Shown: one piece after another, positions 7,073 through 13,079 of the stretch
Position numbering within the stretch: position 1 is the first letter of the stretch
Layout of the letters: every line of letters begins with the position of its first letter
The notes under the pieces: model-generated
Databases searched by the model: none
What the model was told of the DNA's origin: nothing
Seen by the model: the letters and a program-made list of their open reading frames with translations, nothing else
Position numbers and translations under genes: made by a program
IMG/VR virus record: IMGVR_UViG_3300037961_003864
Coordinates: 1 to 21,195 of that record
DNA from: a virus
DNA length: 21,195 nucleotides
Strand: one strand, 5' to 3'

Positions 7073-7253
7073 GATCATTATCCTCTTTAATTATTATTAC
7101 TCTATACTCGCCATCAGTTAATTCAAACTGATCTCCGTCCATTTCTTCCATTATAGGCGTTATATTTCTTACACAAGCCATTAATAACTTACTTGCTGTA
7201 TTAACTATTCGTCTATAAGGACGAGGAAGGTTATATATATATTCTTTCCTCAT
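7056..7253 (-). CDS. Hypothetical 65-aa protein, first gene of the leftward late operon
   Basis: A 65-aa protein with a basic/aromatic start (MRKEYIYNLPRPYRRIV), a central helix (NTASKLLMACVRNITPIMEEM) and an acidic end (DGEYRVIIIKEDNDHAEGW). I do not recognise it. It is the most upstream gene of the minus-strand cluster. GAGG lies unusually close (2-3 bases) before the ATG, so initiation may be weak or partly leader-driven. The charge contrasts with the five basic products that follow. An acidic C-terminus next to basic proteins could mean partner binding, but this is speculation. Confidence 0.6.
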   Translation of the reverse strand: MRKEYIYNLPRPYRRIVNTASKLLMACVRNITPIMEEMDGDQFELTDGEYRVIIIKEDNDHAEGW

Positions 7254-7289
7254 TGCCTCATTGTATATTTATGTGGCATGATGTCAAGT

Positions 7290-7319
7290 CTTACATGTCT
7301 ATTATAATATTCTTGTAAG
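7290..7319 (-). promoter_or_regulatory. Dyad CTTACATG/CTTGTAAG around a leftward TATAAT box
   Basis: CTTACATG (7290-7297) and CTTGTAAG (7312-7319) form an inverted repeat (7 of 8 pairs) centred on ATTATAAT. On the minus strand TATAAT (7306-7301) would start transcription near 7293, giving a leader of about 40 bases to the 65-aa gene. No good -35 is present at 16-18 bases, which fits an activator- or phage-polymerase-dependent late promoter, or an operator. The dyad is seen; the promoter role is inferred. Confidence 0.42.
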
Positions 7320-7392
7320 ATGGGGGGTATATATTTTTTATTTATTTACATTTTTGTTGCTGACTTGCTTTACAGCATTTTATGTATATATA

Positions 7393-7408
7393 AAAAAGCA
7401 TGCTTTTT
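7393..7408. repeat. 16-bp perfect palindrome AAAAAGCATGCTTTTT
   Basis: A perfect, loopless palindrome centred between 7400 and 7401. Immediately right of it, TTTTCT (7405-7410) and AGAAAA (7418-7423) form a second 6-bp dyad with a 7-base centre. Loopless symmetry fits a dimeric protein site better than an RNA hairpin. Confidence 0.45.
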
Positions 7409-7607
7409 CTACAGCACAGAAAATTTTTAATGTCAGGTCCTTGACATTGTATATAAATACTCTCGCATATGACGAATGCATATGCTTGACCGATAACCTG
7501 TACCCTTAATACATATGTAATACACTACATTATGGTGGGTATTATTCTACTGTATTTATATATTTATCATTCTCTACGTACGTGCGTGTGTATGTACGTG
7601 TTTAGTT

Positions 7608-7626
7608 GATAGGTGTTATACCTATC
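7608..7626 (+). promoter_or_regulatory. Hairpin GATAGGT-GTTAT-ACCTATC in the leader of the first early gene
   Basis: A perfect 7-bp stem with a 5-base loop ending 38 bases before the ATG of the 96-aa gene. A smaller GTCC-AATA-GGAC stem follows at 7638-7649, ending just before the AAGGAG ribosome site. These could stabilise the leader or act as an operator. No U-run follows, so not a terminator. Confidence 0.45.
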
Positions 7627-7664
7627 TTAATAATAAAGTCCAATAGGACAGAAAGGAGATACTG

Positions 7665-7955
7665 ATGAGTATCTTTAATATTGAGCAATACCTAGTTGAT
7701 CGTGTAATTAGCCTACGTGTACGTCAAGACGTAGTTAATGGCATGTTCTCTAAAATAGAAGCACATCGTGATGATGATGCTTACGTTTCTGATGTAGCTG
7801 GTTGGAAGCGTAGAGCTATGATCGAGACTAACAAAATTACAGGAGCTTATTCAGAACTGTATGCGTTAGCTAGAGCATTCAATCATGAGATTGTCTTAAA
7901 CAAGGAAGATAATACCTTCGTTGTTAGAGAAGTTTCTACAAAGATAGAAGCGTAA
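7665..7955 (+). CDS. Hypothetical 96-aa protein, first early gene
   Basis: I do not recognise this protein. It is mostly helical (IEQYLVDRVISLRVRQDVV, then a second helix around AMIETNKITGAYSELYALA), ending with a short beta hairpin (HEIVLNKEDNTFVVREVS). No membrane or catalytic motifs. AAGGAGAT precedes the ATG at ideal spacing. As the first gene after the control region it may be strongly expressed early; host takeover or regulation is plausible but unproven. A GC-rich hairpin follows its stop. Confidence 0.68.
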   Translation: MSIFNIEQYLVDRVISLRVRQDVVNGMFSKIEAHRDDDAYVSDVAGWKRRAMIETNKITGAYSELYALARAFNHEIVLNKEDNTFVVREVSTKIEA

Positions 7956-7963
7956 ATTAATAT

Positions 7964-7982
7964 GGGGAGCTTTATGCTCCCC
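7964..7982 (+). terminator. Stem-loop GGGGAGC-TTTAT-GCTCCCC before tiny membrane gene
   Basis: A perfect 7-bp GC-rich stem, 8 bases after the stop of the 96-aa gene, followed by TTAAATTAAGGAG, which is the ribosome site of the next gene. The U-run is poor, so it is more likely a partial terminator, RNA processing or mRNA-stability element. A close relative occurs at 12671-12688. Confidence 0.55.
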
Positions 7983-7999
7983 TTAAATTAAGGAGTATT

Positions 8000-8092
8000 A
8001 TGAAACATTTATTTGTATTAGTTTGGGCTACAGCATTTGTTAGTAGCTTATTAGGAATACTAACTGTTGAGTTAATTAGATACTTAACATAG
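8000..8092 (+). CDS. Tiny membrane protein, 30 aa
   Basis: A 30-codon gene, MKHLFVLVWATAFVSSLLGI then LTVELIRYLT, almost wholly a single transmembrane helix. TAAGGAG stands 5 bases before the ATG. It is followed by AGGAG and a second tiny TM gene, so the two form a pair. Possible roles are superinfection exclusion, membrane stress or modulation of a host membrane complex; none can be chosen from sequence. Confidence 0.6.
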   Translation: MKHLFVLVWATAFVSSLLGILTVELIRYLT

Positions 8093-8101
8093 GAGATTAT
8101 T

Positions 8102-8188
8102 ATGAAAGAATGGATTATATCTATTATCGAGACTATTACATTGTTCGCCATGTTATATGTCATTATGTGTTTATTATTCTGTTTATAG
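8102..8188 (+). CDS. Tiny membrane protein, 28 aa
   Basis: A 28-codon gene reading MKEWIISIIETITLFAMLYV then a Cys-containing hydrophobic end (IMCLLFCL). It is one TM helix with a short charged N-terminus. AGGAG lies about 7 bases before the ATG and overlaps the end of the 30-aa gene (TAGGAG). It is probably co-translated with it. No family recognised. Confidence 0.58.
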   Translation: MKEWIISIIETITLFAMLYVIMCLLFCL

Positions 8189-8201
8189 AAAGGAGGTTAA
8201 T

Positions 8202-8372
8202 ATGAACATTAAAAAGTACAATAAGCAGTTAGCTTATCGTCAACTGCCTAAAGCAGCCAAACGTCAGCATACTGTGAATAAAGGAAATATATCTTCGCTT
8301 AAGTCTAGCGACCTTGATATGCTTAACACGATGAGCAAACGCTTGTCTGAACAAGCTAAGGAATTAGACTAA
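8202..8372 (+). CDS. Hypothetical basic 56-aa protein
   Basis: I do not recognise this protein. It is basic at the front (MNIKKYNKQLAYRQLPKAAK) and helical at the end (SSDLDMLNTMSKRLSEQAKE). AAAGGAGG stands 5 bases before the chosen ATG, so a longer in-frame start at 8157, inside the preceding tiny membrane gene, is unlikely. The stop overlaps the next start as TAATG. Confidence 0.62.
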   Translation: MNIKKYNKQLAYRQLPKAAKRQHTVNKGNISSLKSSDLDMLNTMSKRLSEQAKELD

Positions 8373-8476
8373 TGGATGATATGTCAATCTGGATGGATAT
8401 ACTAAACCCACCAATGTGGAAAGTTATAGTTATATCCATATGTATAATCATAGTTCTTATTATGCAGGAATATTAA
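8372..8476 (+). CDS. Tiny membrane protein, 34 aa
   Basis: A 34-codon gene in TAATG overlap with the preceding gene. It reads MDDMSIWMDILNPPMWK then one strongly hydrophobic helix VIVISICIIIVLIM and a short QEY tail. Acidic N-terminus plus single helix suggests an N-out membrane peptide. It is the third tiny TM gene in under 500 bases. No clear ribosome site is seen, so it would depend on coupling. Confidence 0.52.
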   Translation: MDDMSIWMDILNPPMWKVIVISICIIIVLIMQEY

Positions 8477-8515
8477 TTCTATTATAATAGAACATAACCA
8501 ATAAGGAGGTTACAA

Positions 8516-8746
8516 ATGGCTAAACCTAGTCATCTGCGTACTACTACGCATTCAGTAATACCCACAAAGTCTAATGAATACGCTAGAAAGCGTGATGAGG
8601 CAGAGTGGATCGCAATACAAAAGCAAAATTATCATGAAGCAAGAGCTAGACAATTGCTTGTTGATAAGAAAGTTAAACAGCCAGATACAACTGGCATGAG
8701 TGAAAGATTAATCAGAAGATTACAAATGAAAGGTTGTATATCATGA
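8516..8746 (+). CDS. Hypothetical basic 76-aa protein
   Basis: I do not recognise this protein. It has a polar start (MAKPSHLRTTTHSVIPTKSN) and a long charged helix (YARKRDEAEWIAIQKQNYHE onward, about 22-52), and ends SERLIRRLQMKGCIS. Net positive charge and helical content suit nucleic-acid or protein binding. AAGGAGG stands 7 bases before the ATG. The stop overlaps the next gene's start as ATGA. Confidence 0.65.
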   Translation: MAKPSHLRTTTHSVIPTKSNEYARKRDEAEWIAIQKQNYHEARARQLLVDKKVKQPDTTGMSERLIRRLQMKGCIS

Positions 8747-9135
8747 GTGTTTATAAAGAAGCATGTGAGATTGATGCGTTAAGAACACGCCAAAAGAACA
8801 TACCATTCAGAGATGGTGTGTTGAGCATGAAAGGTAATAGTGGTGTATATTCCACACCAATGGATAATAGTGGTATATATACACATGTAGAAGTAGCTTA
8901 TCTTGTTGGAAAAGGAAAATTCCGAAAAATAGATGAGCTAAAAAAATATGATATTGGGGATGATACATATCCCCAAGTACCTTTGAAAGACATCTTAATG
9001 ATATTAAAAACACAGATGTTATCAGATGTACATGATTACATAGAAACAATTAAAGAAAGATACAATAAACCCTTAACAGAAACTGAATTAGAAATAGGAG
9101 AATATTATGAAGCCTTCAGAAATACCAGTGGGTAG
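8743..9135 (+). CDS. Hypothetical 130-aa protein
   Basis: I do not recognise this protein. The ATG at 8743 (ATGA overlap, AAAGG 9 bases upstream) is preferred to an in-frame TTG nine bases earlier. Residues near 30-50 contain two copies of an NSG(V/I)Y unit, and the DNA there repeats AATAGTGGT followed by TATAT-rich bases, a small internal duplication. The C-terminal half is helical and charged (LKDILMILKTQML, DVHDYIETIKERY). It overlaps the next gene by 29 bases. Confidence 0.65.
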   Translation: MSVYKEACEIDALRTRQKNIPFRDGVLSMKGNSGVYSTPMDNSGIYTHVEVAYLVGKGKFRKIDELKKYDIGDDTYPQVPLKDILMILKTQMLSDVHDYIETIKERYNKPLTETELEIGEYYEAFRNTSG

Positions 9136-9727
9136 TTATTATTGTTGGAACGATGATATAAATCGTGATGAAATGAGTCATCCAATCATTACAGATCTAG
9201 TACGAACAGGATGGTTCAAAAGAAAAAATAGTAGCGGTACTGTTAGAGTTGTCGTTTATCCTGAAGAAGTATATGCAGTATCATATGAAGATCCTGATTG
9301 GAATCAATGTTTAGTAAAATCAGAAAAAGAACATTGGGATAGTTACCAATCTACTTTTTATGCTGATGGTATGTGTGAATCTTATATGGGATATGACATA
9401 TTTGGTATAGCAGGAAGATTAATATCAGATATGTATGATGGTATACACATCTTACATTATAAATGTCATGGCAAACAAGAGTATCGTAAAGGTTTAATGA
9501 CTATCAAAACTGGACATATCAAAGGATATAGTAAAGGTTTGCATTGGTGTCCAGAAAAGAAAATGTTTCGAGGATTAGGTAGATATGGGTATCTAGTTGA
9601 TCTAGAAGAATATGAAAATAATTACAAGAAATTTGGTGTAAAAGACGCTCTAAAAGTACTGAATAGACGTTTAGAACATCAGAAAAACGAACAAATGATA
9701 ATAGATAATCCCTATTATGGGTATTAA
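9107..9727 (+). CDS. Hypothetical 206-aa protein
   Basis: I do not recognise this protein. It is rich in Tyr, Trp, Asp and Gly (PVGSYYCWNDDINRDE, YADGMCESYMGYDIFG) with His/Cys pairs (LHYKCHGKQEYRKG, GLHWCPEKKMFRG) that could bind a metal, although no canonical zinc finger is formed. The C-terminus is a charged helix (ALKVLNRRLEHQKNEQ). AGGAG stands 7 bases before the ATG, inside the end of the previous gene. An accessory or takeover protein by position. Confidence 0.62.
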   Translation: MKPSEIPVGSYYCWNDDINRDEMSHPIITDLVRTGWFKRKNSSGTVRVVVYPEEVYAVSYEDPDWNQCLVKSEKEHWDSYQSTFYADGMCESYMGYDIFGIAGRLISDMYDGIHILHYKCHGKQEYRKGLMTIKTGHIKGYSKGLHWCPEKKMFRGLGRYGYLVDLEEYENNYKKFGVKDALKVLNRRLEHQKNEQMIIDNPYYGY

Positions 9728-9752
9728 TTAACAATAAAATAAGGAGATTAGT

Positions 9753-10115
9753 ATGAAAAATACTATAAATGGTCTAGGCAAAGACCTTAAAGTTGTCAAA
9801 GCATGGCTCAAAGATCCAGTAGTTAAGTTCTGTATTGATACTAAACTATGGAATCGTAAAGGTTACAAAGATCAAATCAATCATGAAGAATGGTTGCCTG
9901 AACAAGATCCTGAATATGCTGAACATACTCGTGACATCGAAAATGATGCACAAGCTGTTATATTCAGATCTGTACAATTAGAACAAGAGGGTAAAGTTAC
10001 TCGTCTTGATGATAATGATATAGCAACTAGACCTGATGATGATAAATATAATGAAGTCATGGAAGAAGCTGATAAGTATTATGCTGAAGGGAGACATCAA
10101 AATGGGGTATGTTGA
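9753..10115 (+). CDS. Hypothetical acidic 120-aa protein
   Basis: I do not recognise this protein. Its first 50 residues are mixed charge with Trp-containing helices (LKVVKAWLKDPVVKF, TKLWNRKGY); the rest is acidic and helical (DPEYAEHTRDIENDAQAV, RPDDDKYNEVMEEADKYY). TAAGGAGA precedes the ATG. The end overlaps the 70-aa gene by 14 bases. Confidence 0.62.
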   Translation: MKNTINGLGKDLKVVKAWLKDPVVKFCIDTKLWNRKGYKDQINHEEWLPEQDPEYAEHTRDIENDAQAVIFRSVQLEQEGKVTRLDDNDIATRPDDDKYNEVMEEADKYYAEGRHQNGVC

Positions 10116-10314
10116 TGATATTCGTATATGTGTATCACATGATGATGGTGATCACGTAGCTATTCGTGCAGATAAACTTGATGGTGTTATTGCTGCAATA
10201 TCTGGTAATTCAGAGTTTGACGATTTACCAGATGATGAATGTAAACATTTACCACCAGGTAGATATCTTATCTTAAAAGCTGTAGATATAATCGATAAAA
10301 GAAAAGGAGATTAA
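10102..10314 (+). CDS. Hypothetical acidic 70-aa protein
   Basis: I do not recognise this protein. It is acidic and probably alpha/beta (VDDIRICVSHDDGDHVAIR, DKLDGVIAAISG, GRYLILKAVDII). The start at 10102 follows AAGGGAG and is preferred to an in-frame upstream ATG at 10036, which lies deep in the previous gene and would add an unlikely Lys/Met-rich leader. The next gene starts one base after its stop, and its AAAAGGAG lies inside this gene's end. Confidence 0.6.
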   Translation: MGYVDDIRICVSHDDGDHVAIRADKLDGVIAAISGNSEFDDLPDDECKHLPPGRYLILKAVDIIDKRKGD

Positions 10315-10315
10315 T

Positions 10316-10537
10316 ATGCCTAGAGAAATACCAGGCATGTTTGATGGTCCAGAATATGATAACTGGACTGACGAACAGAAGTATAACACCATGCGTGAGT
10401 GTGCGTTGATTGGTCGTTATGGTACAATGAAACATATGTGTAAGCAGTTTAAAGAACAAGTTCTGGATCCTGCTGAAAAACGTATAAAAGCTGAACAAGC
10501 ATTTAATTCTAAAATGAAAGGAGATGAAAATGTATAG
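10316..10537 (+). CDS. Hypothetical 73-aa protein
   Basis: I do not recognise this protein. A Pro/Gly/Asp start (MPREIPGMFDGPEYDNW) leads into charged helices (DEQKYNTMRECALIG, KHMCKQFKEQVLDPAEKRI). Two Cys are not spaced as a metal site. AAAGGAGA precedes the ATG. Its end carries the AAAGGAG ribosome site of the 44-aa gene, which it overlaps by 8 bases. Confidence 0.62.
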   Translation: MPREIPGMFDGPEYDNWTDEQKYNTMRECALIGRYGTMKHMCKQFKEQVLDPAEKRIKAEQAFNSKMKGDENV

Positions 10538-10664
10538 TAAAGATGAAATTGTTGAAGCAATTAATATCATTGTAGGTGATGATGGTCATAAAGCTCAAAT
10601 GATAATAGAAGTAATAGAAGCTTTAGCTGCTATGCGACCAGAAAGAGAGCGTCCAAATGTATAA
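10530..10664 (+). CDS. Small 44-aa helical protein
   Basis: A 44-codon gene reading MYSKDEIVEAINIIVGDDGH then KAQMIIEVIEALAAMRPERE, two amphipathic helices joined by a DDG turn, suggesting a helical-hairpin protein that dimerises or binds a partner. AAAGGAGATGAAA precedes the ATG, and it overlaps both neighbours by 8 bases (the downstream overlap is ATGTATAA). No family recognised. Confidence 0.6.
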   Translation: MYSKDEIVEAINIIVGDDGHKAQMIIEVIEALAAMRPERERPNV

Positions 10665-10848
10665 TGATTGGGTAGAAAAATTACGTAAAGTCGTAGCTTA
10701 TCTAGATGCATTAGAAATAGAAGTTACGAGTAGGAAAGAATGTTCTGAATTTCTACTTATGTTTGAAGGCTTGGAAGATGTTATAAGAGAAATCAGACAA
10801 CTTGATTATGAAATTGAATATAAAAAGCAGAGCCAGGAAGGAAGTTGA
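10657..10848 (+). CDS. Small 63-aa helical protein
   Basis: I do not recognise this protein. It is nearly all amphipathic helix (WVEKLRKVVAYLDALEIEV, then SEFLLMFEGLEDVIREIRQL), acidic overall, with a polar tail (YKKQSQEGS). It starts within ATGTATAA of the preceding gene with only a weak GAGAG upstream, so coupled translation is likely. Its last codons form the left arm of a hairpin. Confidence 0.58.
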   Translation: MYNDWVEKLRKVVAYLDALEIEVTSRKECSEFLLMFEGLEDVIREIRQLDYEIEYKKQSQEGS

Positions 10849-10862
10849 GACCTGACTCTGCT
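10826..10862 (+). terminator. Terminator-like stem-loop overlapping a stop codon
   Basis: AGCAGAG (10826-10832) pairs with CTCTGCT (10856-10862), and after one mismatch CAGG (10834-10837) pairs with CCTG (10851-10854), around a 13-base loop that contains the stop codon of the 63-aa gene. A stable stem without a U-run. It may reduce read-through toward the convergent gene or protect the 3' end. Confidence 0.5.
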
Positions 10863-10902
10863 GAACTTAACCATAGTAACATAATGGGAGATAAACATTA
10901 CT

Positions 10903-10932
10903 AAATCCAATAAAATATATAGAATTGGGTTT
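10903..10932. terminator. Inverted repeat AAATCCAAT/ATTGGGTTT between convergent genes
   Basis: A 9-bp stem (one G-U pair on the plus strand) with a 12-base AT loop, 8 bases beyond the stop of the minus-strand terS candidate. Placed between convergent genes it could act as a bidirectional weak terminator. The minus-strand copy ends in a short run including GGATTT. Confidence 0.42.
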
Positions 10933-10939
10933 GTAAAGA

Positions 10940-11470
10940 TTATTCTTCAATTATTTCGCCATTAACTACAGGTTTTACAGGTGAAGCCTGCATACCTATG
11001 TTAATAATCATGCCATTCGCAGCAATGCCTGGACCTTCAGCTATAGGGTCTACCTTGTCTGATAGTCCAACTGCTCTGGCAGATACATCTGAAGCACTTT
11101 TCAACGCTCTAGCGTAATTAAGCAATTCTTCGTCATCGTAGTTTGCATTATTATCTTCGAGCTTATCTGCAATACGTTTCTCAAGTGCTTTAGAAATATT
11201 TAAATGACGATTAGTAACATCTACTCTGTTAGATAGAATCAATGAACGATATTTTGCTACAAAATTTTGTTTGTTCTGTTCTTCTAATTCGTCACGTTGC
11301 TTTCGCCATTCACCTTTATTGATCCATTCTTTAAGGGTGTGTGGTGATAAATTATCACATTGCTTACATATGTCAGCATGTGAGTGTCGGCTTAAGTAGA
11401 GTTCAAAAGCAGACTGTTTCCAATCGGAAGCTGTAAGTTCTTTATCTTCGTGATATGGATTTATCTGCAT
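10940..11470 (-). CDS. Candidate terminase small subunit (HTH protein), 176 aa
   Basis: A 176-aa protein with an N-terminal helix-turn-helix (HADICKQCDNLSPHTLKEWI at 31-50, then NKGEWRKQRDELEEQ), a long helical middle with KALEKRIADKLEDNN, and a Pro/Gly/Val tail (GMQASPVKPVVNGEIIEE). A phage HTH followed by W-x-KGEWRxxRDEL and a coiled-coil oligomerisation region is the usual build of small terminases that recognise the packaging site. The start at 11470 follows GAGG at 6 bases; a longer frame upstream runs into the divergent promoter and is rejected. It stands alone on the minus strand among plus-strand genes and far from terL, which is unusual. A regulator with the same HTH is the main alternative. 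Confidence 0.6.
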   Translation of the reverse strand: MQINPYHEDKELTASDWKQSAFELYLSRHSHADICKQCDNLSPHTLKEWINKGEWRKQRDELEEQNKQNFVAKYRSLILSNRVDVTNRHLNISKALEKRIADKLEDNNANYDDEELLNYARALKSASDVSARAVGLSDKVDPIAEGPGIAANGMIINIGMQASPVKPVVNGEIIEE

Positions 11471-11471
11471 A

Positions 11472-11501
11472 TTGTCCTCTACTTGAGGTTTAACATATAA
11501 T
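11472..11501 (+). promoter_or_regulatory. Candidate sigma70-like promoter for the DUF932 gene
   Basis: TTGTCC (11472-11477), 18 bases, then TATAAT (11496-11501), giving a start about 24 bases before the ATG of the DUF932 gene. It overlaps the leader of the divergent terS candidate. A short CCTC-TACTT-GAGG dyad lies between the boxes. The boxes are seen; activity is inferred. Confidence 0.42.
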
Positions 11502-11531
11502 AAAATAAAATAAATACAAGGAGAAAATATC

Positions 11532-12647
11532 ATGGGACATGGTATAGATAGTTGTGACAAGGGTATCGTTTGGGGTGACACTTGGCACAAAGAGCCTAAT
11601 TACATTAGGTTAGATAGACCCCTACAAATAGATGAAGTACAAGCATTATTCAAGTACGACATCAAGAAAGTTCCAACAGCTGTAACTTGGTATACAGATG
11701 TATGGGGAGATCCACAATGGGAACAGGTTCCTGGTGTATATGCATTAGGTAGACCTGATCATCGTAAAGTATTAAACAAGTGTGTTAGTGATGGTTATAC
11801 ATTACTAGACATGAATAGACTTGTTAGTTATATAGACTCACAAGTTATAGAACCTTATACAGATACTGAAGATCCTATTACAATAGAATCAGCAGGTACA
11901 TTGTATAATGGTGCTATACAGTTTGTCAGTATGGTTATTGGCAGACACCAAATACATGGCGATGATAGTCCAACATTATCAAGATACATGGTTAGTAATA
12001 ACATGCGTCATGGTGGACGTGGTATCGAACAGGTATTCAATACTGTGCGTGTTGTCTGTGACAATACTCGTGGTTTTGCCATATCACAAGCATTAGATAA
12101 AGACAAGCAAGGCGATAAATATCGTGTTGTAAAACATTATTCTGATTGTATGGATAAAGTATTAGTCAATATCAATGAGATGTGGCAATTACGTCAACGT
12201 GCTAAAATAGAGGAGTTGCGTATGAATACCTTGAGCAAAGCTGGTAATTTATCAGTTAATGCTGCAAGACTAGTACTTAAAAATCTGTTTCCAGATAATA
12301 TAGATCCAGAAACAGGTTTACCAAAAGTATCCAAGAAAGGTCATTCTCTTGGTAATACTAAAAAGCAAGAGCAGATAATTGATCTTTGGCAAGAAGGTCA
12401 AGAAGCTATTGATGCACAGTATCAAAATACTGGTTATGCATTCTTTAATGCAATAACTAATGTACTTGCTAGAGAAACAGGTAAGATGAATAACTCATTA
12501 GGTACACGTAGTAATGTAGCTTATGATAATCTTACAGGTTCTCGTGCTGTTACTAAAGAGAAAGCGTTAGCACTTATAGAGGAACAAGTGGGTTTACCAC
12601 CATTTGATGAGCATACAATAGAAGATTATGCTCATACACTCGCATAA
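11532..12647 (+). CDS. DUF932 phage/plasmid-like protein, 371 aa
   Basis: A 371-aa protein with hallmarks of DUF932 (phage/plasmid-like protein family): start MGHGIDS, a VYALGRPDHRKV segment, LLDMNRLVSYIDSQVIEP, AGTLYNGAIQFVSMVI (120-135), a MRHGGRGIEQVFNTVRVVCD segment (158-177), NTRGFAIS, and a helical RQRAKIEELRM. The C-terminal 120 residues (LSKAGNLSVNAARLVLKN onward) are helical and end in EDYAHTLA. The biochemical function is unknown; the family is frequent in phages near replication and recombination genes. ACAAGGAGA precedes the ATG. The gene is followed by a GC-rich hairpin. The family call rests on recognised motifs, not on a search. Confidence 0.75.
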   Translation: MGHGIDSCDKGIVWGDTWHKEPNYIRLDRPLQIDEVQALFKYDIKKVPTAVTWYTDVWGDPQWEQVPGVYALGRPDHRKVLNKCVSDGYTLLDMNRLVSYIDSQVIEPYTDTEDPITIESAGTLYNGAIQFVSMVIGRHQIHGDDSPTLSRYMVSNNMRHGGRGIEQVFNTVRVVCDNTRGFAISQALDKDKQGDKYRVVKHYSDCMDKVLVNINEMWQLRQRAKIEELRMNTLSKAGNLSVNAARLVLKNLFPDNIDPETGLPKVSKKGHSLGNTKKQEQIIDLWQEGQEAIDAQYQNTGYAFFNAITNVLARETGKMNNSLGTRSNVAYDNLTGSRAVTKEKALALIEEQVGLPPFDEHTIEDYAHTLA

Positions 12648-12670
12648 GTTATTAACAAGTTATTAACAAT

Positions 12671-12688
12671 GGGGAGGTTATCCTCCCC
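12671..12688 (+). terminator. Stem-loop GGGGAGG-TTAT-CCTCCCC before the 124-aa gene
   Basis: A perfect 7-bp stem with 4-base loop, 24 bases after the DUF932 stop, followed by TAAATATAAGGA (ribosome site) and the next ATG. Position, stem and flanks mirror the 7964-7982 hairpin. It may be a leaky terminator or a processing/stability element. Confidence 0.55.
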
Positions 12689-12704
12689 TAAATATAAGGA
12701 AGTT

Positions 12705-13079
12705 ATGTCTATAAAATATAAAAAGCGTAAGTTCTATCGTAATAGAAGATATTCACCACATATATGGAATATTCTTATGGAAGTTTCAACTTCTGGTTAC
12801 ATTACATATGAAATAAGTAATGAAGATTTAAAACCAGATGATTATATGTGTGAAACAGGTAAGAAATTACCAGCGTTACCAGGAGATACATGGTATCGCT
12901 ATGAAAGTGAAAGAGATACATTACCAGGTCATGATGTAATGTATGATCACACAGAAGATAAGAACGAAATAGATAGAGATACTAGTGAGTTTATTCTTAC
13001 TAGTCTATATAAACATAAAGTAGAATATAACCATTGGTTATATAGAAATAACCCTAGCAAAAGGAGAAAACATGTATAA
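12705..13079 (+). CDS. Hypothetical 124-aa protein
   Basis: I do not recognise this protein. A basic, Tyr/Arg-rich start (MSIKYKKRKFYRNRRYSPHI) leads to an acidic middle (EISNEDLKPDDYMCETGKK, YDHTEDKNEIDRDTSEF) and a basic tail (NPSKRRKHV). The ATG at 12705 with AAGGA upstream is chosen over an in-frame ATG inside the hairpin at 12669. It ends in an 8-base ATGTATAA overlap with the next gene. Confidence 0.6.
   Translation: MSIKYKKRKFYRNRRYSPHIWNILMEVSTSGYITYEISNEDLKPDDYMCETGKKLPALPGDTWYRYESERDTLPGHDVMYDHTEDKNEIDRDTSEFILTSLYKHKVEYNHWLYRNNPSKRRKHV

Larger units (their letters stand above)
7254..7664. promoter_or_regulatory. Divergent control region between late (minus) and early (plus) genes
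   Basis: 411 bases without a supported gene, very AT-rich, separating the two transcription directions. It holds several dyads (listed separately), two TACAGCA copies (7371-7377 and 7410-7416), two GCATATG copies (7465-7471 and 7478-7484), repeated GTACGTG (7579-7585 and 7594-7600), and possible -35 boxes TTGACA (7441) and TTGACC (7486), neither with a good -10 at normal spacing. The clustered repeats suggest regulator binding, or an origin with iterated sites. An ATG-led frame at 7320-7430 has no ribosome site and is not called. Confidence 0.6.

Noticed and set aside
7320-7430. 36-codon hydrophobic frame (MGGIYFLF...) in the control region
   Set aside because: No ribosome site, lies across dyads and repeats in very AT-rich DNA; likely chance.
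7972-8163. 63-codon minus-strand frame over the tiny TM genes
   Set aside because: No ribosome site, opposite to two plus-strand frames with good ones; considered a shadow.
8821-8890. Tandem repeat (AATAGTGGTGTATAT-like, two copies) as a regulatory repeat
   Set aside because: It falls within the 130-aa coding frame and encodes NSGVY/NSGIY, so it is better explained as a small coding duplication.
10036-10101. Longer start for the acidic 70-aa gene
   Set aside because: Would add 22 Lys/Met-rich residues inside the upstream gene; AAGGGAG directly precedes the later ATG.
11471-11590. 40-residue N-terminal extension of the terS candidate
   Set aside because: It would run through the divergent promoter and into the DUF932 coding region; the ATG at 11470 has a good GAGG.
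12669-12704. Upstream in-frame ATG for the 124-aa gene
   Set aside because: It lies inside the GC hairpin and has no ribosome site; AAGGA precedes the ATG at 12705.
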